Shown here: positions 45,289-57,790 of the stretch, piece by piece
Layout of the letters: each line of letters begins with the position of its first letter
How positions within the stretch are numbered: position 1 is the stretch's first letter
Source: Flaveria trinervia
Lineage: Eukaryota; Streptophyta; Magnoliopsida; Asterales; Asteraceae
DNA length: 64,000 bases
Reading direction: 5' to 3'
Assembly: GCA_025506515.1 (NCBI GenBank)
Contig: CM046454.1
Coordinates: forward strand, 60,916,478-60,980,477
Notes under the pieces: generated by a model
The model's input: the letters and a program-made list of their open reading frames with translations, nothing else
What the model was told of the DNA's origin: nothing
Database searches by the model: none
Program-made: the position numbers and the translations under genes

Positions 45289-46410
45289 GATCCTGAAATT
45301 TTAAAAATAAGTTAATCTATACAAACAAATTTCTTGAACAGTTTCATGATGTTAGTGAAAACCATGTGTTTTTCAAGACATAACATCATAATGATTCAAC
45401 TCATGTTCACAAATAGTTGAAAATTTATCATCCAAGGAAAATTTTTTGAACATGGGGGTGCGTTTTGTGAAACGTGGGGGTGCGGTTAACATGGTTAGGC
45501 ATGAAATCTTGACTCGAGCACGCGTGGTTTGTTTGTAAACCTTTGATTAAGCATGGGTTTAACATTCTCTTGCTTTAAAAATCAAAGATTATACGTTTAA
45601 CATTTTAATCACTTGTTAATAATTCAAGATACTCAAAAAATATAGTGTTTAATACCACTTGTGAATTCTTGTAACTTGAACATGATTAACAAAGATTTCA
45701 CCATGAATTATGAAGATAGTCTTGTTACAATAAAAGAAAACAAACTAATTAACTAACTAAACATATTAGTAACACTAATCTACTACAAGAATAAACATGA
45801 ACAAGTAGGTTAAAAGCATTCATCATTCCATAATACGTTTAAGAACAAGTTTTTACACATAATTGCTAGGATTTCGGTTGTTTAGAGACCTAATCACCTA
45901 ACTACATATAAATGACTATCATAATCATAGGAATTAGCATACTAACCTCTTAATCAAATACTCTTGAAAAGATGAAGAAGAATGGAAAATAGGGTGAACA
46001 TGGAAGTGGATACGAACTTTGCAGGCAATGAACTCAGTTTTTAACATGCAAAATTGATGGGGAACAAGACAAAAGGCTAAAAATTGTCAAGTGGTGTCAT
46101 CTCTTGTCGAGCACGGGGGCGTGCCTCCTTAGGCACGGGGGCGTGCTCATGTGATGTTGTTCGGTTTCAGTTTTTTGTTGTTCCGTTTTTCAGTTTCGTG
46201 CGTTACGTAATTTTCCCGTTAAGTTTTATCACTTCCAAATCATCAGATGAGACACAAAAATAGTCCTAGAGTTAAATAACACAAGCCAAATTAAAAATTA
46301 CATTTCCTAGGGTCCTACGGTTACACGATACATTTAAAATCGAGAATCTGAAACAACAAAACCAGACTCTTTAAAGCGCATTAGCCTACTTAGCACATCA
46401 TGAAATGCTT

Positions 46411-46701
46411 CTAAAAGAAGCCTCCACACATTTCATGTGGAAGGTTCGGGATGGGATAATGAGAAGTGCGGTTGCTTAATTCTGCAAACTGACGGATAAT
46501 GGAAACGAGTTCCTCGCCCATCTGTTGAACTTTTTGGATAAGTTCAGCTAAGCGTTAGGACGCAATGAGGTTCGTTTCAGTCAATTGCTTGATAAGTTCA
46601 TGTAGCTTGAAGAAGTATTCTTGAGTCGTTGGTTGTCGCATTTCAGAACACGGTTTCTTCGCAGGATTCCAGTTGGAACTTCCGTGACTTGATTCTTTCA
46701 T
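46411..46701 (-). pseudogene. Small ORF between the Athila internal promoter and ORF-1
   Basis: The first ATG after the internal TATA box is at 46701. It opens MKESSHGSSNWNPAKKPCSE and continues EYFFKLHELIKQLTETN. After one stop (TAA at codon 49) the same frame continues with AELIQKVQQMGEELVSIIRQ and ends at TAG 46413-46411. Without that stop it would be a 96-residue protein with a leucine-rich helical second half. I do not recognise a family. Confidence 0.45.
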
Positions 46702-46755
46702 TTTTTCAGACGTTTTTAAATAGGAATGGGTGTGATGAAAGAATGGAACAAGTGT

Positions 46756-46935
46756 GGTATTTATATATAGGTCTTGGAAGTGAACACGGGGGCGTGCTTG
46801 GCTAGGCACGACCCCGTGCTTGTCAGAATTCGACTTAAATTCAACTTGCAACGTTCCAAAACCGCTAGCGGAGATCGTGGAAAAAATTTTCAGAGACACG
46901 GGGGCGTGCTTCATGAGACACGACCCCATGTTTGT
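46756..46935 (-). promoter_or_regulatory. Internal LTR-like promoter in Athila
   Basis: Minus strand: CATGGGGTCGTGTCTCATG with GCACGCCCCCGTG (46930-46895), then GCACGGGGTCGTGCC with GCACGCCCCCGTG (46820-46780), then the TATA box CTATATATAAATACC (46770-46756). The Athila 5' LTR shows the same design: GCACGGGACCGTGCC and GCACGGGGCTGTGC, then CATATAAATAG. The block lies after pol and before ORF-1. Another pair of motifs (46085-46150) lies further downstream. Confidence 0.65.
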
Positions 46936-47020
46936 GCTTGTAAAGTCCTCAAATTGTTTAAAAAATTAAGAAAAATTTATGTACAGGTGTCGCGTTTAAG
47001 TTTCGGGTCTTCGGCACGAC

Positions 47021-49596
47021 ACCCCCGCTAAGAGCGGAAACACGGGGTTGCGACAAGATGGGAATCGTCATAACACATGGTAAGCGATAGAGATGCAATA
47101 ATAAAATGATGACAAGCGTGTCATGACGACACCCGACAACAAGGGGACTTGTGTCGTGTATAGTCAATGTTCACGACAACATAGCCATATGCATAACAGG
47201 ATAAACGATTCACATAGTCACATAAAGATGAAATTGTAATGTAAATTCCCACAACCCGGGAACAAGTTTCAAAAGATTGTAATTGTTTACACAGTTCAAC
47301 ATTGTTCAAAATAACTGTTTGTCAAACATGTTTAGTCCAAAAATGCATCCTAGGGTCTCCACTAAGGCAGCACACCTAGAACCTCAGCTAGCTTGATCAC
47401 CTGAAAAGATATGCTCAAAATGGTCAACAAATTGTTGGTGAGCTCGCAGGTTTAAGTAATAAAAAAGTAAGTGATGCTGTATAAAGTAAATGATATGGAA
47501 TACCGTGAATACAATTATATACACAAGTAAAATCACATGACATGAGCTTTGCAACCAAACCTAGTGACGTACACAAAGAAATTGTCGGCGTATATTCACC
47601 CAAGACCCGTACCTAGCTATTGTTGGTGCTAACTAGTATACCAACACGAGGGTGGGGGTGTCAACCCAGTAGTACTACCAATACCTAACCGTCAGTTCCA
47701 CACTGGAATTAAATAGTTGCAAAGATAGAACCACACAGCAGACCCAAGCATGTATCAGATAAGTACTTGCAACACAGTATCACGTTGATTCCTTGTATGA
47801 AAATTGCATGTATGTTGTACAGCATAGAAAACGGGCGAGCATACTTTTCCCCCATGTTTGTAAATGTTTGTAAAATAGTATAAGCATAAAAAGGGGCCAC
47901 GAAACTCACTTGTTAAGTGGTAAGTATGAAAGGTCGAGATTTCCAATAGTTGAATGCAATGATCGGTCAAACACCTATTGACAGTTATTGTCAAGCATTA
48001 ATGACATGTATAAAGCGTATAGTAATGCTTGGTTAGTTCGGGTTGTATCGGTTCGGTCGAGGGTGGCACACACACACAAGCGGACACACGTATCAGATCT
48101 TATGTAGATCCAAGTACTACGAGTAGTCGTCATTGCTTACGACATCCTTGTAAAGATCTCATTGTTATGAAAGATGACACTTGTTAAGTATTTGTAGTTT
48201 CAAATGGGTTGTCGGTAATTGTAAAATGTTAGGTTTATTTCAATTGAAATAGTATGTGTATGTTGGTAGCGTTGACTTTAATCTTGGGGTCAAGCAATGA
48301 CACTTTTACTGATGTTGCCTTATCATCATCAGACGTTCAAGGGTTATCCACACTCATCATCAGTCACGCAACAGGACTAGACGCTCGACCCACGTTCCAT
48401 TCGTACGAATCAACCTTCAATCGTGCGAATTAGCTACTTTGTGCGAGTGAACCTTCATTCGTGCGATTGGACTCAATCGCACCACACAACACACACATTC
48501 GCACGACCCAACCTCCATGCGCACGAATCAACCCTTAATCGTGCGAATTAGCTACTTTCGTGCGATTGAACCTTCATTCGTGCCATTGGACTCCAGTCGT
48601 GCGAAACACGCACAATCGCATACACTCAGTCGGTCACCTGACTCAATCGCACACAATCATCCACACGCATGACTCAATTGCATACAGACACCCTGTCGCA
48701 CGACTCAGTCGCACGACATGCCTAGTCGCACAACTCAGTCGCACGATTGACTTAGACGCATGATTCAGTCGCACGACTCACTCAGTCGCACGGCTCAATC
48801 GCATGACAGACCCAGTCGCCCGAACTGCAGAATCGCGACTGTGGTCGGGCTGAGCAGCCCCGAGCTGCTCTAACGCGAGTTTTATACCATGAGGACTTCC
48901 AGAAACACTCAACAAACATACACAAACATGAAACACAAGCAGAAAGACCTCACACGCACCCACACGACCTCATGTGCTCGGATGAACCCGAGCACCCGAA
49001 ACCCTAGAAATCACAGCAGTAAAAAGACGAGAAAAGAGACACCAAAGTCGTCTACCTGCTAGAAATGAGTAGATGAGGCTGTAGATGAAGACTAGACGAC
49101 GAAAACGAGACCACACGGGTAGATTTTGGTGCTAGAATGAAGAAAATGTGTGTGTAGGGAGTGAAGAGGTGAAGAAGATGAAGTGAGTGAGGAATGGCTG
49201 GGAATGGGGTTTATATACCCAGCCCAAGTTTGCAAAATTACAAGTTTAGTCCCTGCACTTAACCCTCGAGTTTCCCAAAATTTGTTTCGGTTGATTACGA
49301 CCTTAAAATGTTCGTTATATTAAGGTTAAAAGCGTGTTTAATGGCATTTGATAGTCTAAAATGGTTTTATTAATGACAATGATCGAATAAAAAAAATGAT
49401 ATATTTGGTGGTAATGGTGATGAAATTTATAAAAGTTTTCTGCTTAACACACGTTCTCGAAGGAAGTACAGGCACAAGGGAAAAATAAGCAGACATGATT
49501 CCGTAAAGCAGGAGTTCATGAAGAAAAGGAAGATTAATTAAAATATTTCCATGTTATTTATGTCGTTCGACGGACCTTAAGGTGACGGATGTCACA
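47021..49596 (-). repeat. Probable solo LTR of a gypsy-type element inside Athila
   Basis: The minus strand begins TGTGACATCC at 49596. ACGAC is found on both sides (47016-47020 and 49597-49601), as a 5-bp target duplication. Removing the insert joins the Athila pol end AAGGGTCGT to GCCGAAGACCCG. A TATA box (GTATATAAAC) lies near 49209-49218 and an array of CAGTCGCACGACTC motifs fills 48380-48850, in the transcribed part. The 3' end reads GCGGGGGT instead of the usual CA, so the left boundary or that base is uncertain. Confidence 0.6.
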
Positions 49597-50600
49597 ACGA
49601 CCCTTCCCCACAATTAGTTTTCATCAGGGCAGAGGGTAATTCCTTCGAGGGAATCTTGGTTGGTCCTTTGTTATACGGTTTCAAACGATGACCACTCACT
49701 TTGAAACTTAAACCTTCGTGGTTATAAATTTCAATGGCACCATTTAGAAACACGTTTTTGATCGTATAAGGTCCAGACCAACGTGATTTCAGTTTTCCGG
49801 GAAACAAACATAAACAAGAGTTGTACAGTAAGACACGTTCTCCCACATGAAATCATTTTGTGTTCTTTAATTGAGTGTCGTGGAATTTCCTTATCTTTTC
49901 TTTGTAAATCCTAGCGTTTTCGTACGCTTGTTCTCTTAGTTCCTCCAATTCGTGAATTTGTAGGAATCGATTCTTTCCTGCAAGGTCCTGGTCCAGGTTT
50001 GCTGCTTTAAGTGCCCAAAAGGCCTTGTGCTCTAGTTCCATAGGTAGATGACACGACTTCCCATAGACTAGTTTGAACGGTGTTGTGCCGATGGGAATCT
50101 TATAGGCTGTTCGAAAAGCCCATAATGCATCATCTAACTTGGTATACCAGTCCTTGTGGTTTTGACCTACAATTTTCTCAAGGATTCGTTTGATGCCTCG
50201 GTTAGTGACTTCGGCTTGCCCATTCGCTTGTGGATGGTAAGCAGTTGTAAAGCGATGGTGAATTCCATAACGCGCCATTGCTCGTTCAAGCTTATTGTTA
50301 CAGAAATGAGTTCCTCGGTCACTAATTAGAGCTTTGGGGGCACCAAAACAAGAGAATAGTTTCTTAAAGAATCTGACAACCCATTATTAGTAGGCAGGGC
50401 TTGAGCTTCAGCCCATTTTGAAACGTAATTAACCGCTACCAAGATGTAACGATTGTCAAATGACACCAGGAATGGCCCCATGAAATCAATACCCCATATA
50501 TCAAATACCTCACATACTTTAACTAGTTTCTGAGGCATCTCATCTCGTGTTGAGATATTGGTAGCTCTTTGACATGCATCACAGGTGTGTACCATATTGT
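49592..50600 (-). pseudogene. Athila integrase
   Basis: Minus strand: zinc-finger end CDACQRATNIS, IWGIDFMGPFLVSFDNRYIL (first Asp), then ARYGIHHRFTTAYHPQANGQ and AEVTNRGIKRILEKIV (catalytic Glu), and FRTAYKIPIGTTPFKLVYGK. The C-terminus GERVLLYNSCLCLFPGKLKS is followed by SGPYTIKNVF. The second Asp region and the frame near 50330 are disturbed, and one stop lies at 49850. The CDS ends about where the solo LTR lies. Confidence 0.87.
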
Positions 50601-50639
50601 GAGCATCTTTGAAGATCGTGGACCAGTAAAATCCAAAGT

Positions 50640-53031
50640 CAAATACTTTCTTGGCTGTTAAGGTTGCTCCATGGTGTCCTCTTGTGGGTCTTTCATGACA
50701 GTGCCTTAGGATTTGTTCTGCTTCACTTCTGTATACGCATCTTCGAATGAGTTGGTCTGCACCGATTCTGAACAGATATGGGTCCTCCTAATAGTAATGT
50801 TTGATATCAGTAAAGAATTTCTTCTTTTGCTGATAAGTCATTCCTTTGAGAAGGATTATGCTTGCTAAGTAATTTACAAAGTCGGCGAACCAAAGATGTT
50901 CATCGATTGTGGATTGAATGTGCATAAGGAATTCGTGAGGAAAATTGTCGTTTATTATGGCTTCCTCAGTTTCTAAAGGACTTGAATCCTCAAGACCCGA
51001 GAGATGATCAGCTACTAGATTTTCCACTCCTTTCTTATCACGAATTTCAATGTCAAATTCTTGAAGTAGAAGAATCCAATGAATCAAACTTGGCTTGCAT
51101 CTTGTTTGTTGAACAAATAACGAAGGGCTGCATGATCGGTGTAAACAATTGTTTTTGAAAGGATTAGATACGAGTGGAATTTGTCAAATGTGAAAACTAC
51201 CGCAAGGAGTTCTTTATCAGTGGTGGCGTAGTTTTCTTGTGCGTCGTTTAGGGTTTTGCTCACATAATGAATTGGGTGAAATTGTTTGTCTTTTCTCTGA
51301 ACTAATACGGCTCCTACCGTGAAATCGCTTGCGTCACACATGAGTTCAAATGGTAGCATCCAATCTAGGGAAACCATGATTGGAGCGGTTACCAGTCTCT
51401 CCTTAAGCAATTTGAATGCACTAATGCATTCGTCAGAAAATACGAATTGTGCGTCTTTCTCAAGAAGTTGAATCATTGGTCGAGCGATTTTTAAGAAATC
51501 TTTGATGAAACGACGATAGAATCCTGCATGACCTAGGAAACTTCTAATATCTTTCACGGTTGTGGGATGTGGAAGTTTAGAAATAGTGTCGACTTTGGCT
51601 TGATCGACTTCAAGCCCTGCTCAAGAGATTTTGTGTCCTAACACTATTCCTTCTGTAACCATGAAGTGGCACTTTTCCCAATTTAAGACAAGGTTAGAAT
51701 CTTCACATCTAACCAACATCTTTTCTAGATTTTCAAGGCATTGCTCGAATGAGTTTCCAAAGATAGAGAATCATCCATAAAAACTTCCATTGAGTGTTCA
51801 ATCATGTCATAAATAATTGCTACCATGCATCTTTGAAATGTAATGTAGCAAGAGCATTACACAATCCAAAGGGCATTCGCCGATAAGCAAATGTGCCATA
51901 TGGACAGGTGAATGCCGTCTTCTCTTGGTCTTCGGGAGCAATAGGAATTTGAAAATAACCTGAGAAACCGTCCAGGAAACATAGAACATTTTTCCACATA
52001 ATCTCTCAAACATTTGGTCGATGAAAGGAAGAGGGAGTGATCTTTCCTTGTGGCGTCATTGAGTTTGCGATAGTCTATGCAAACTCTCCATCCTGTAACC
52101 GTATGAGTGGGAATAAGCTCATTCTTCTCGTTAGTTACAACAGTCATTCCTCCTTTCTTTGGAACAATTTGGAAGGGACTAACCCAAGGCGAATCAGAAA
52201 TAGGGTAAATCAAACTAGCATCTAGCATTTTGATTACTTTTTTCTTCACCACCTCTTGCATGCTCGGGTTTAAACGTCTTTGAGGTTGAATGATAGATTT
52301 GAAGTTCTCCTCCATCAATATTTTATGAGTGCAAAAGAATGGATGATTCCATTGATGTCCAAGATTTTCCATGCAATTGCCCGTTTGTGTGCCTTAAGCA
52401 TATTGAGCAACTTGTTCTTCTCATCAATTGATAAGGCGGATGAGATTATGACAGGAGGTTGAGATGTGTTTTCAAGAAAAGCGTATTCGAGATGAGATGA
52501 AAGTTCTTTGAGCTCTAACTCTGGAGGGTATTTGATAGAAGGTTTGGCTTTCGGTTCTAGATCTTGCTCAATGATCTCAAATCCTTCTTGATGAAATGAT
52601 GTTTCATCAACTTTAACTTCTGGAATGATTTGGTTCTCACAGATGGGTTCGGTGATTTGGACCTCTATTAATTGAGTGTTGCAAGCTTCATTTTGAGTAG
52701 TTTTCTTCAAATGACAGCTTATGATCGAATCGCAAGCATCAACGTAATAGAGTGAGTCATCATGATGTTGACGGTGTTTCATGGATTGGCCTATATCGAA
52801 AGTTACTTCCTCCTTGTCTACTCTAAGCGTGAGTTTGCCTGTTCAAACATCAATGAGGGCTCGAGCATTCGCTAAGAAATGTCGACCTAGGATAAGAGGA
52901 ACATTTTTGTCCTCATCCATGTCAAGGATCACAAAATCAACGGGAAATACGAATTTGTCAATTTTAACTAAGAGATTTTCAATGATGCCCCTCGGATATT
53001 TGACAGAACGGTCAGCTAACTGGATGCTCAT
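50640..53031 (-). pseudogene. Athila reverse transcriptase and RNase H
   Basis: RT: NPSMQEVVKKKVIKMLDASL, WVSPFQIVPKKGGMTVV and GWRVCIDYRKLNDATRKDH (52372-52020); the catalytic region reads VFMDDS near 51780 in a shifted frame. RNase H: IRSFLGHAGFYRRFIKDF, LMCDASDFTVGAVLVQRKDK, TTDKELLAVVF and TDHAALRYLF (51557-51090), then EIRDKKGVENLVADHLSGLE. The post-protease linker (53031-52370) has DEDKNVPLILGRHFLANARA. Shifts at about 52030, 51800 and 51090 break it. Confidence 0.87.
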
Positions 53032-53057
53032 ATGGGTAGGTCTAGGTTCACCTAGGT

Positions 53058-54985
53058 TTAATTTTTCAAAAACCGCATAAGGTTAATGCTTGCACCTAAG
53101 TCAGCTAACGCGTTACTGACAGAAAGATTTCTTATTAGGCAAGGTATCGTGAAACTTGTTGGATCAATCATCTTTTGAGGTAGTTTGTTTTGAAGAACTA
53201 CAGAGCATTCCTCATTCAAAACCACGTGTGATAACTCTTCCAATTTCTTTTTGTTCGACAAGACACCTTTTAGAAACTTAGTGTAGTTTGGCATTTGTTC
53301 TAAGGCCTCCACCAAGGGCAGATTGATATGGAGTTGCTTGAACAACCCAAGGAATTTGCCATATTGTACCCCCATTCTTTGTTGTCTCAAACGACCTGGA
53401 TATGGAGGTGGTGGAACATAGGGTGGTGGTGGAACGTATTTCTTGGTTGGTTCTTCAATAACAACAGGTTGTTTTTGCTTATCACTCGCATTACTTGGAG
53501 TTTCAGTTTCTACTTCTTCAAGGATGGGTTGTAATGCGGGTGCATCACCTTGAGTGGTTTTACCACGCCTGGTGGTGATAGCTTTGACTTGAGCATTAGG
53601 GTTTGTCATAGTGTTGTTGGGCAAAGCTCCTTGAGGTCTTTCAGATAGTTGTTGTGCTATTTGACCTACTTGGTGCTCTATGGTCTGCAATGATGCTTTG
53701 TTGCTATTGATGTCAGCTTCGTTTCTTTGGAACCTCTCCTCATTTCTTCGATCAGAATTCTGGATGTACTCATCTATGGCTTGTGTGGTTAACAACAACT
53801 GCTGCAATAAGTCTTCTATTGATGATGCTCCACGGTCTTGGTTGCTTGGACCTTGGTATGGTGGTTTCTGTTGTTGGTAAGGTGGCCTTCGGTTGAATCC
53901 AGATGATTGTTGGTTATTACCAGCATCTCTGTAATTCGAGTTGCTTCTCCAATTTGAGTTGTTGTATGAGTTGTTTGGGCCTCCTACGTAGTCAACATCT
54001 TCAACTATCATAATGCCTTGTTGGCATTCGTTGGTCTTGTGTGAATTTCCACATGTGTTGCATCGTGTTGGAGTTTTCTTTAGCTCGCTTTGCAATTGTT
54101 TGAATTTTTTGGTTAGAGCTTCTAATTGGGCTGTAATTAGGGTTTCAGAGTCTACTTGATGAATACCTTTAGAACTAGGTTTGGTCCTTAAGGGATTGTA
54201 AGCAAAGCTCTTCTTAGCTGCTCTTTCTAAGGCTTGGTATGCTTCTGTTGGTGTGGCACTTCCAAAATCTCCTCCCACACTTTGGTCTACCGCTTGCTTG
54301 TGGGCTCTGCTGATTGCATCGTAAAAGGTTTGACACTGCAGCCACAGATCAAGTCCGTGATGTGGGCATCTCCGAAGGAGACTTTTATATCTTTCCCATG
54401 CTGCGTGTAATGATTCATCGTCGTCTTGGCAAAAACTTGTGATGTTGCTTCATAGTTTGGCCAATCGGATGGAAAGTATTTCAAAAGGAATTGTTCAGCC
54501 ATTTCCGCCCATGTGGTGATGCAACCAGGCGGAAGTGAATTAAGCCAGTTGATGACTCGGCCTCATAGTGAAAATGGAAAAACTCTTAGTCTGATGGTGT
54601 CGTCTGAACAATTATTGATTTTGAAGGTAGCACAGATACGAAGGAATCGTGAGATGTGAGCATTAGGATCTTCGTCTTGTAACCCATGGAACTAAACAGA
54701 GTTTTCTACGAGTTGGATAATACTAGACTTAATCTCGAAATTGTTGGCCGCTATTGCTGCTCGAACAACATTAGACTCGTAACCATCTATTGACGGTGTG
54801 GCATAGTGTGTCATCTTCATTTCCTCATCTTGGTTAGCCATGTCTTCTTCGAATGATGTGCCTTCCAAAATGTCTTCTTCAATGACTGGTGCTGCTTGTT
54901 GTGGTGTTTCGCGCAATCTTTGACGGAAAAGTCATTTGGGTTCCGAAAAAGGCAAAACAAGTTCAGGACTAGACGAGTCGGACAT
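53058..54985 (-). pseudogene. Athila gag and protease
   Basis: A start at 54985 (MSDSSSPELVLPF) is followed by a stop. The gag core then reads FHGLQDEDPNAHISRFLRIC and, after another stop, MAEQFLLKYFPSDWPNYEA. The 406-codon open stretch 54278-53058 has a zinc knuckle (CNTCGNSHKTNEC), a Gln/Asn-rich part and, near 53100, the protease start ALADLGASINLM (D-x-G-A-S). Gag and protease form a polyprotein in this family. Breaks lie near 54690, 54540, 54290 and 53060. Confidence 0.85.
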
Positions 54986-55160
54986 ACACTAACTTTAAAA
55001 AAGCATAAACTAACTAAGACTTAAAATGAATCAGGCAAATGTAGCTAAACTAACTAAGGCAAACTATCTAACAAAAATAAAATAAAGTTTGAACAAAAAT
55101 ATATTAACAAGTTATATACAAGATAGTCAAAAATTTAGTTTGTCTTTCAAACTGTCGTGT

Positions 55161-55178
55161 TCCCCGGCAACGGCGCCA
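55161..55178 (-). other. Primer-binding site of Athila (tRNA-Asp)
   Basis: The minus strand reads TGGCGCCGTTGCCGGGGA, the primer site typical of Athila/Tat elements (complement of tRNA-Asp). Confidence 0.9.
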
Positions 55179-56790
55179 AAAACCTAATGGGTCCAGATAT
55201 ATCGCACAAATTCAATTTTAAATGGTTATTACTAGTACTAAACCACACACTCAAAAGGCAAGTACCTGTCGTGTGGTAATATAGTGTTAGTAAGAACCGA
55301 GTATCAATCCGTGGACACTCCTAGCCTACTCAATAAACTTGACGTTTGACTATCAGATTTGGTTTTTGTTAAAGAAAATGATAAGTTGCATGGAAAGATT
55401 TTTAGGGTTTAAAAACAAAGATAAAAATAAAGTAAACTAAGATTTAAAGCGTTTGGATTTAAAACCATGGAATAAAAGTTATCATCCTAATTAGACTCCA
55501 CTTATATAACCGTGATGAATTGATGGTGTGATTTAAAGATATGGATTAATGTAATTAAGTTAATGTTTATAAAGATGAGCTGGCGTGATTTCTCGTCTAT
55601 CCTGCTGCCATAGTGACTAGGATCACGTCAGGTTGAGTTTTACTGCTTAGATCAAAGCTCTAGTAATATAGGTAAATCTTTTGTGACTTATTTGACATAT
55701 GATTTCTGAAAACATAATTTAATGTTATAAAGAGAGTTGATCAAGTTCCTTCCTAACATACCATTAATTTTAGAAAACCATAACAATTACTGAATATTTC
55801 TCAAACTAATAAAAGGGAACCCGCAAATGATCAGAACGTTATATGATTTCTAATAACCATTTCTAGTTCATTAGCCATGGATTTATTATGAAGACCGGTT
55901 TCGCAAATGAAAGTTAATCATACGGGTTTCAACCTTGTATGACAATCACAATCACAAACCATAAATTTATAACTTTCCGTTCAAATATAGACGCTACCCA
56001 TCAATAGTTTTCCCAAGACCACCATAACATTAACATAATATTTATCACACCATTAGTTCATCACAAATTACAGAAGTTTCATCCGCTTAGGATGATTAAA
56101 AAAGTTTAGCTAATAATGAGCTTGAACATAATAATAGATAACAAAGAAGATAGATATGTAATCATCAGTGAAATGGAACAATCAAACCGATAATCCATAA
56201 TGGATGATGTTTAGACGATCCCGAGCTTCTTCCAAGTGTTGTATGCACCTCCCGAGCCTCCAAATGACCTTGAAGTCTTGATTCCCGAGAGAATTCTGCA
56301 GACTAACTCTCTCCCCCAAGCTCCCCAAAAATGGTGAACTTAGGCTTCTATTTATATGCTTTCTGGAGTGTTTAAGCACAGCCCCGTGCCTAAAAGGCAC
56401 GGTCCCGTGCTAAATGGGGCACAACCCCGTGTTGGAGGTGGGACACGGCCCTGTGCCTCATGGGGCACGGCCTCGTGTCTACTTTTAGGGGACAGTACTT
56501 TTTGTCCTATCAAATGTCCAAGCACGGGGGTGTGTTAATTTAGCACGGGGTGTGTTTCTAGCAAGGCATGGAGGCGTGCTTAATGAGGCACGGCTCCATG
56601 CTTGGACTCCAAAGCTCGGATTACTTCAATTTCTTGTTAAATATTCTTCTTTTGTCCATCTTGCCCTTTTAAACACCTGAAAACACAATTTAACATTTTA
56701 AGTACATTTTCGTCATTTTAAGGAAGATATTAAGGAATAATTTATGTTCTTTTGATAGGATTTTTATGTATAATTTGGAGCACATCAACA
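55179..56790 (-). repeat. 5' LTR of Athila with GCACGGGGCCGTGC array
   Basis: The minus strand starts TGTTGATGTGCTCC at 56790 and ends just before the primer site (exact last base uncertain). About ten variants of GCACGGGGCCGTGC fill 56600-56380, followed by TATA box CATATAAATAG at 56358-56348. The stretch 55179-56340 is the transcribed R/U5 part, without coding content. Confidence 0.8.
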
Positions 56791-57790
56791 AGTCTGAGGA
56801 CCACATTGAAAGAGGCTGTTGTTGAGGGAGTTCAACAGGTTATGCAGACGATTCTGCCATCTATGGTGACTGAGCTAATTAGGGCAGTGAAGGAGACAAC
56901 CACGATTGAGGTGAACAAGAAGGGTAGCGGCGACAAGAATTGAATAGAAAGCGGACTGAACGTGGGGGTTACACTCCAAACAACATGGTTGCAAGGACGT
57001 ATGACCGGCGTGTAACTTCATCTGGTGTGGAGAAGAGGAAGTGTGGTAAGTGTGCTAAAGGGAATACTAGAGAGTGTAGGTGGGGATCAAACGTCTGCTT
57101 CAAATGTGGGAGGCCCAGTCATCTGGCAAGAGAGCATGGGGTGAAGAGGTGTTATAACTGTGGCGGAAAGTTTCACATAAGCAGGGACTGCAAGGAGCCG
57201 AGAGACGAGAGTTTCGGGGCAAGAAAGACGACCGGAACTGAAGGACATAAGGCAAGCACAAAGCCTTCATGATGATGCAGGAGGAGGCTAGGACGAACCC
57301 CGATGTCATGTCAGGTACGTATCTAGTAACCACACTCTTGCTTCTGTGTTATTTGATTCTAGTGCTAGTAAGAGTTTTATTTCTGCTTCTTTCTGTGCTA
57401 AATTTCCTGTTAGTAGTAAGAATATAGATACGCCCTTCGATGTAGTCCTAGGAACGGATTGGTTGGCAGACTACGAGGCGAATATCATGTGTCGCAAGAA
57501 GATGATTCGGTTGATAGCGCCTGATGGGAGTTTGGTGACAGTTTACGTTGATCGAGTTACGACTACCCCGGAGGTGATTTCGATGGCGGTGACAGGAAAG
57601 TGCATGAAGCATGGGTGTAGTGCCTACTTGGCCTACGTGAAGGATGTGGATACGTTAACACCACAACTGACCGACGTATTGGTGGTGTGTGACTTTCCAG
57701 ACGTGTTTCCCGAAGATTTACCAAGAGTGACACCTGATGGCGAGATTGAGTTCCAGATTGATACTGGGTGCCCAACCTATTGTTAAGGCG
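56791..57790 (+). pseudogene. Tekay-2 gag and protease
   Basis: The N-terminal piece (TLKEAVVEGVQQVMQTILPS) joins at about 56940 to RKRTERGGYTPNN, so the gag core present in Tekay-1 is missing. Three knuckle-like units follow (CGKCAKGNTREC, CFKCGRPSHLAREH, CYNCGGKFHISRDC); the middle one lacks its last Cys. The protease site reads LFDSSASKSFIS at 57349-57384: the Gly of DSGAS became Ser (AGT at 57361). About 40 residues between PFDV and VLGTDWLADYEA are deleted. Confidence 0.85.

Larger units (their letters stand above)
44121..56790 (-). mobile_element. Athila-type Ty3/gypsy element with ORF-1 downstream of pol
   Basis: Minus-strand order: 5' LTR (56790-~55179), tRNA-Asp primer site, gag, protease, RT, RNase H, integrase, then (after an inserted LTR) an internal promoter region, a small ORF and the ORF-1 gene. 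The 3' LTR is missing; the element ends near 44120 against LINE sequence. Its right end TGTTGATGTGCTCC at 56790 lies inside the gag of Tekay-2. Confidence 0.85.
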
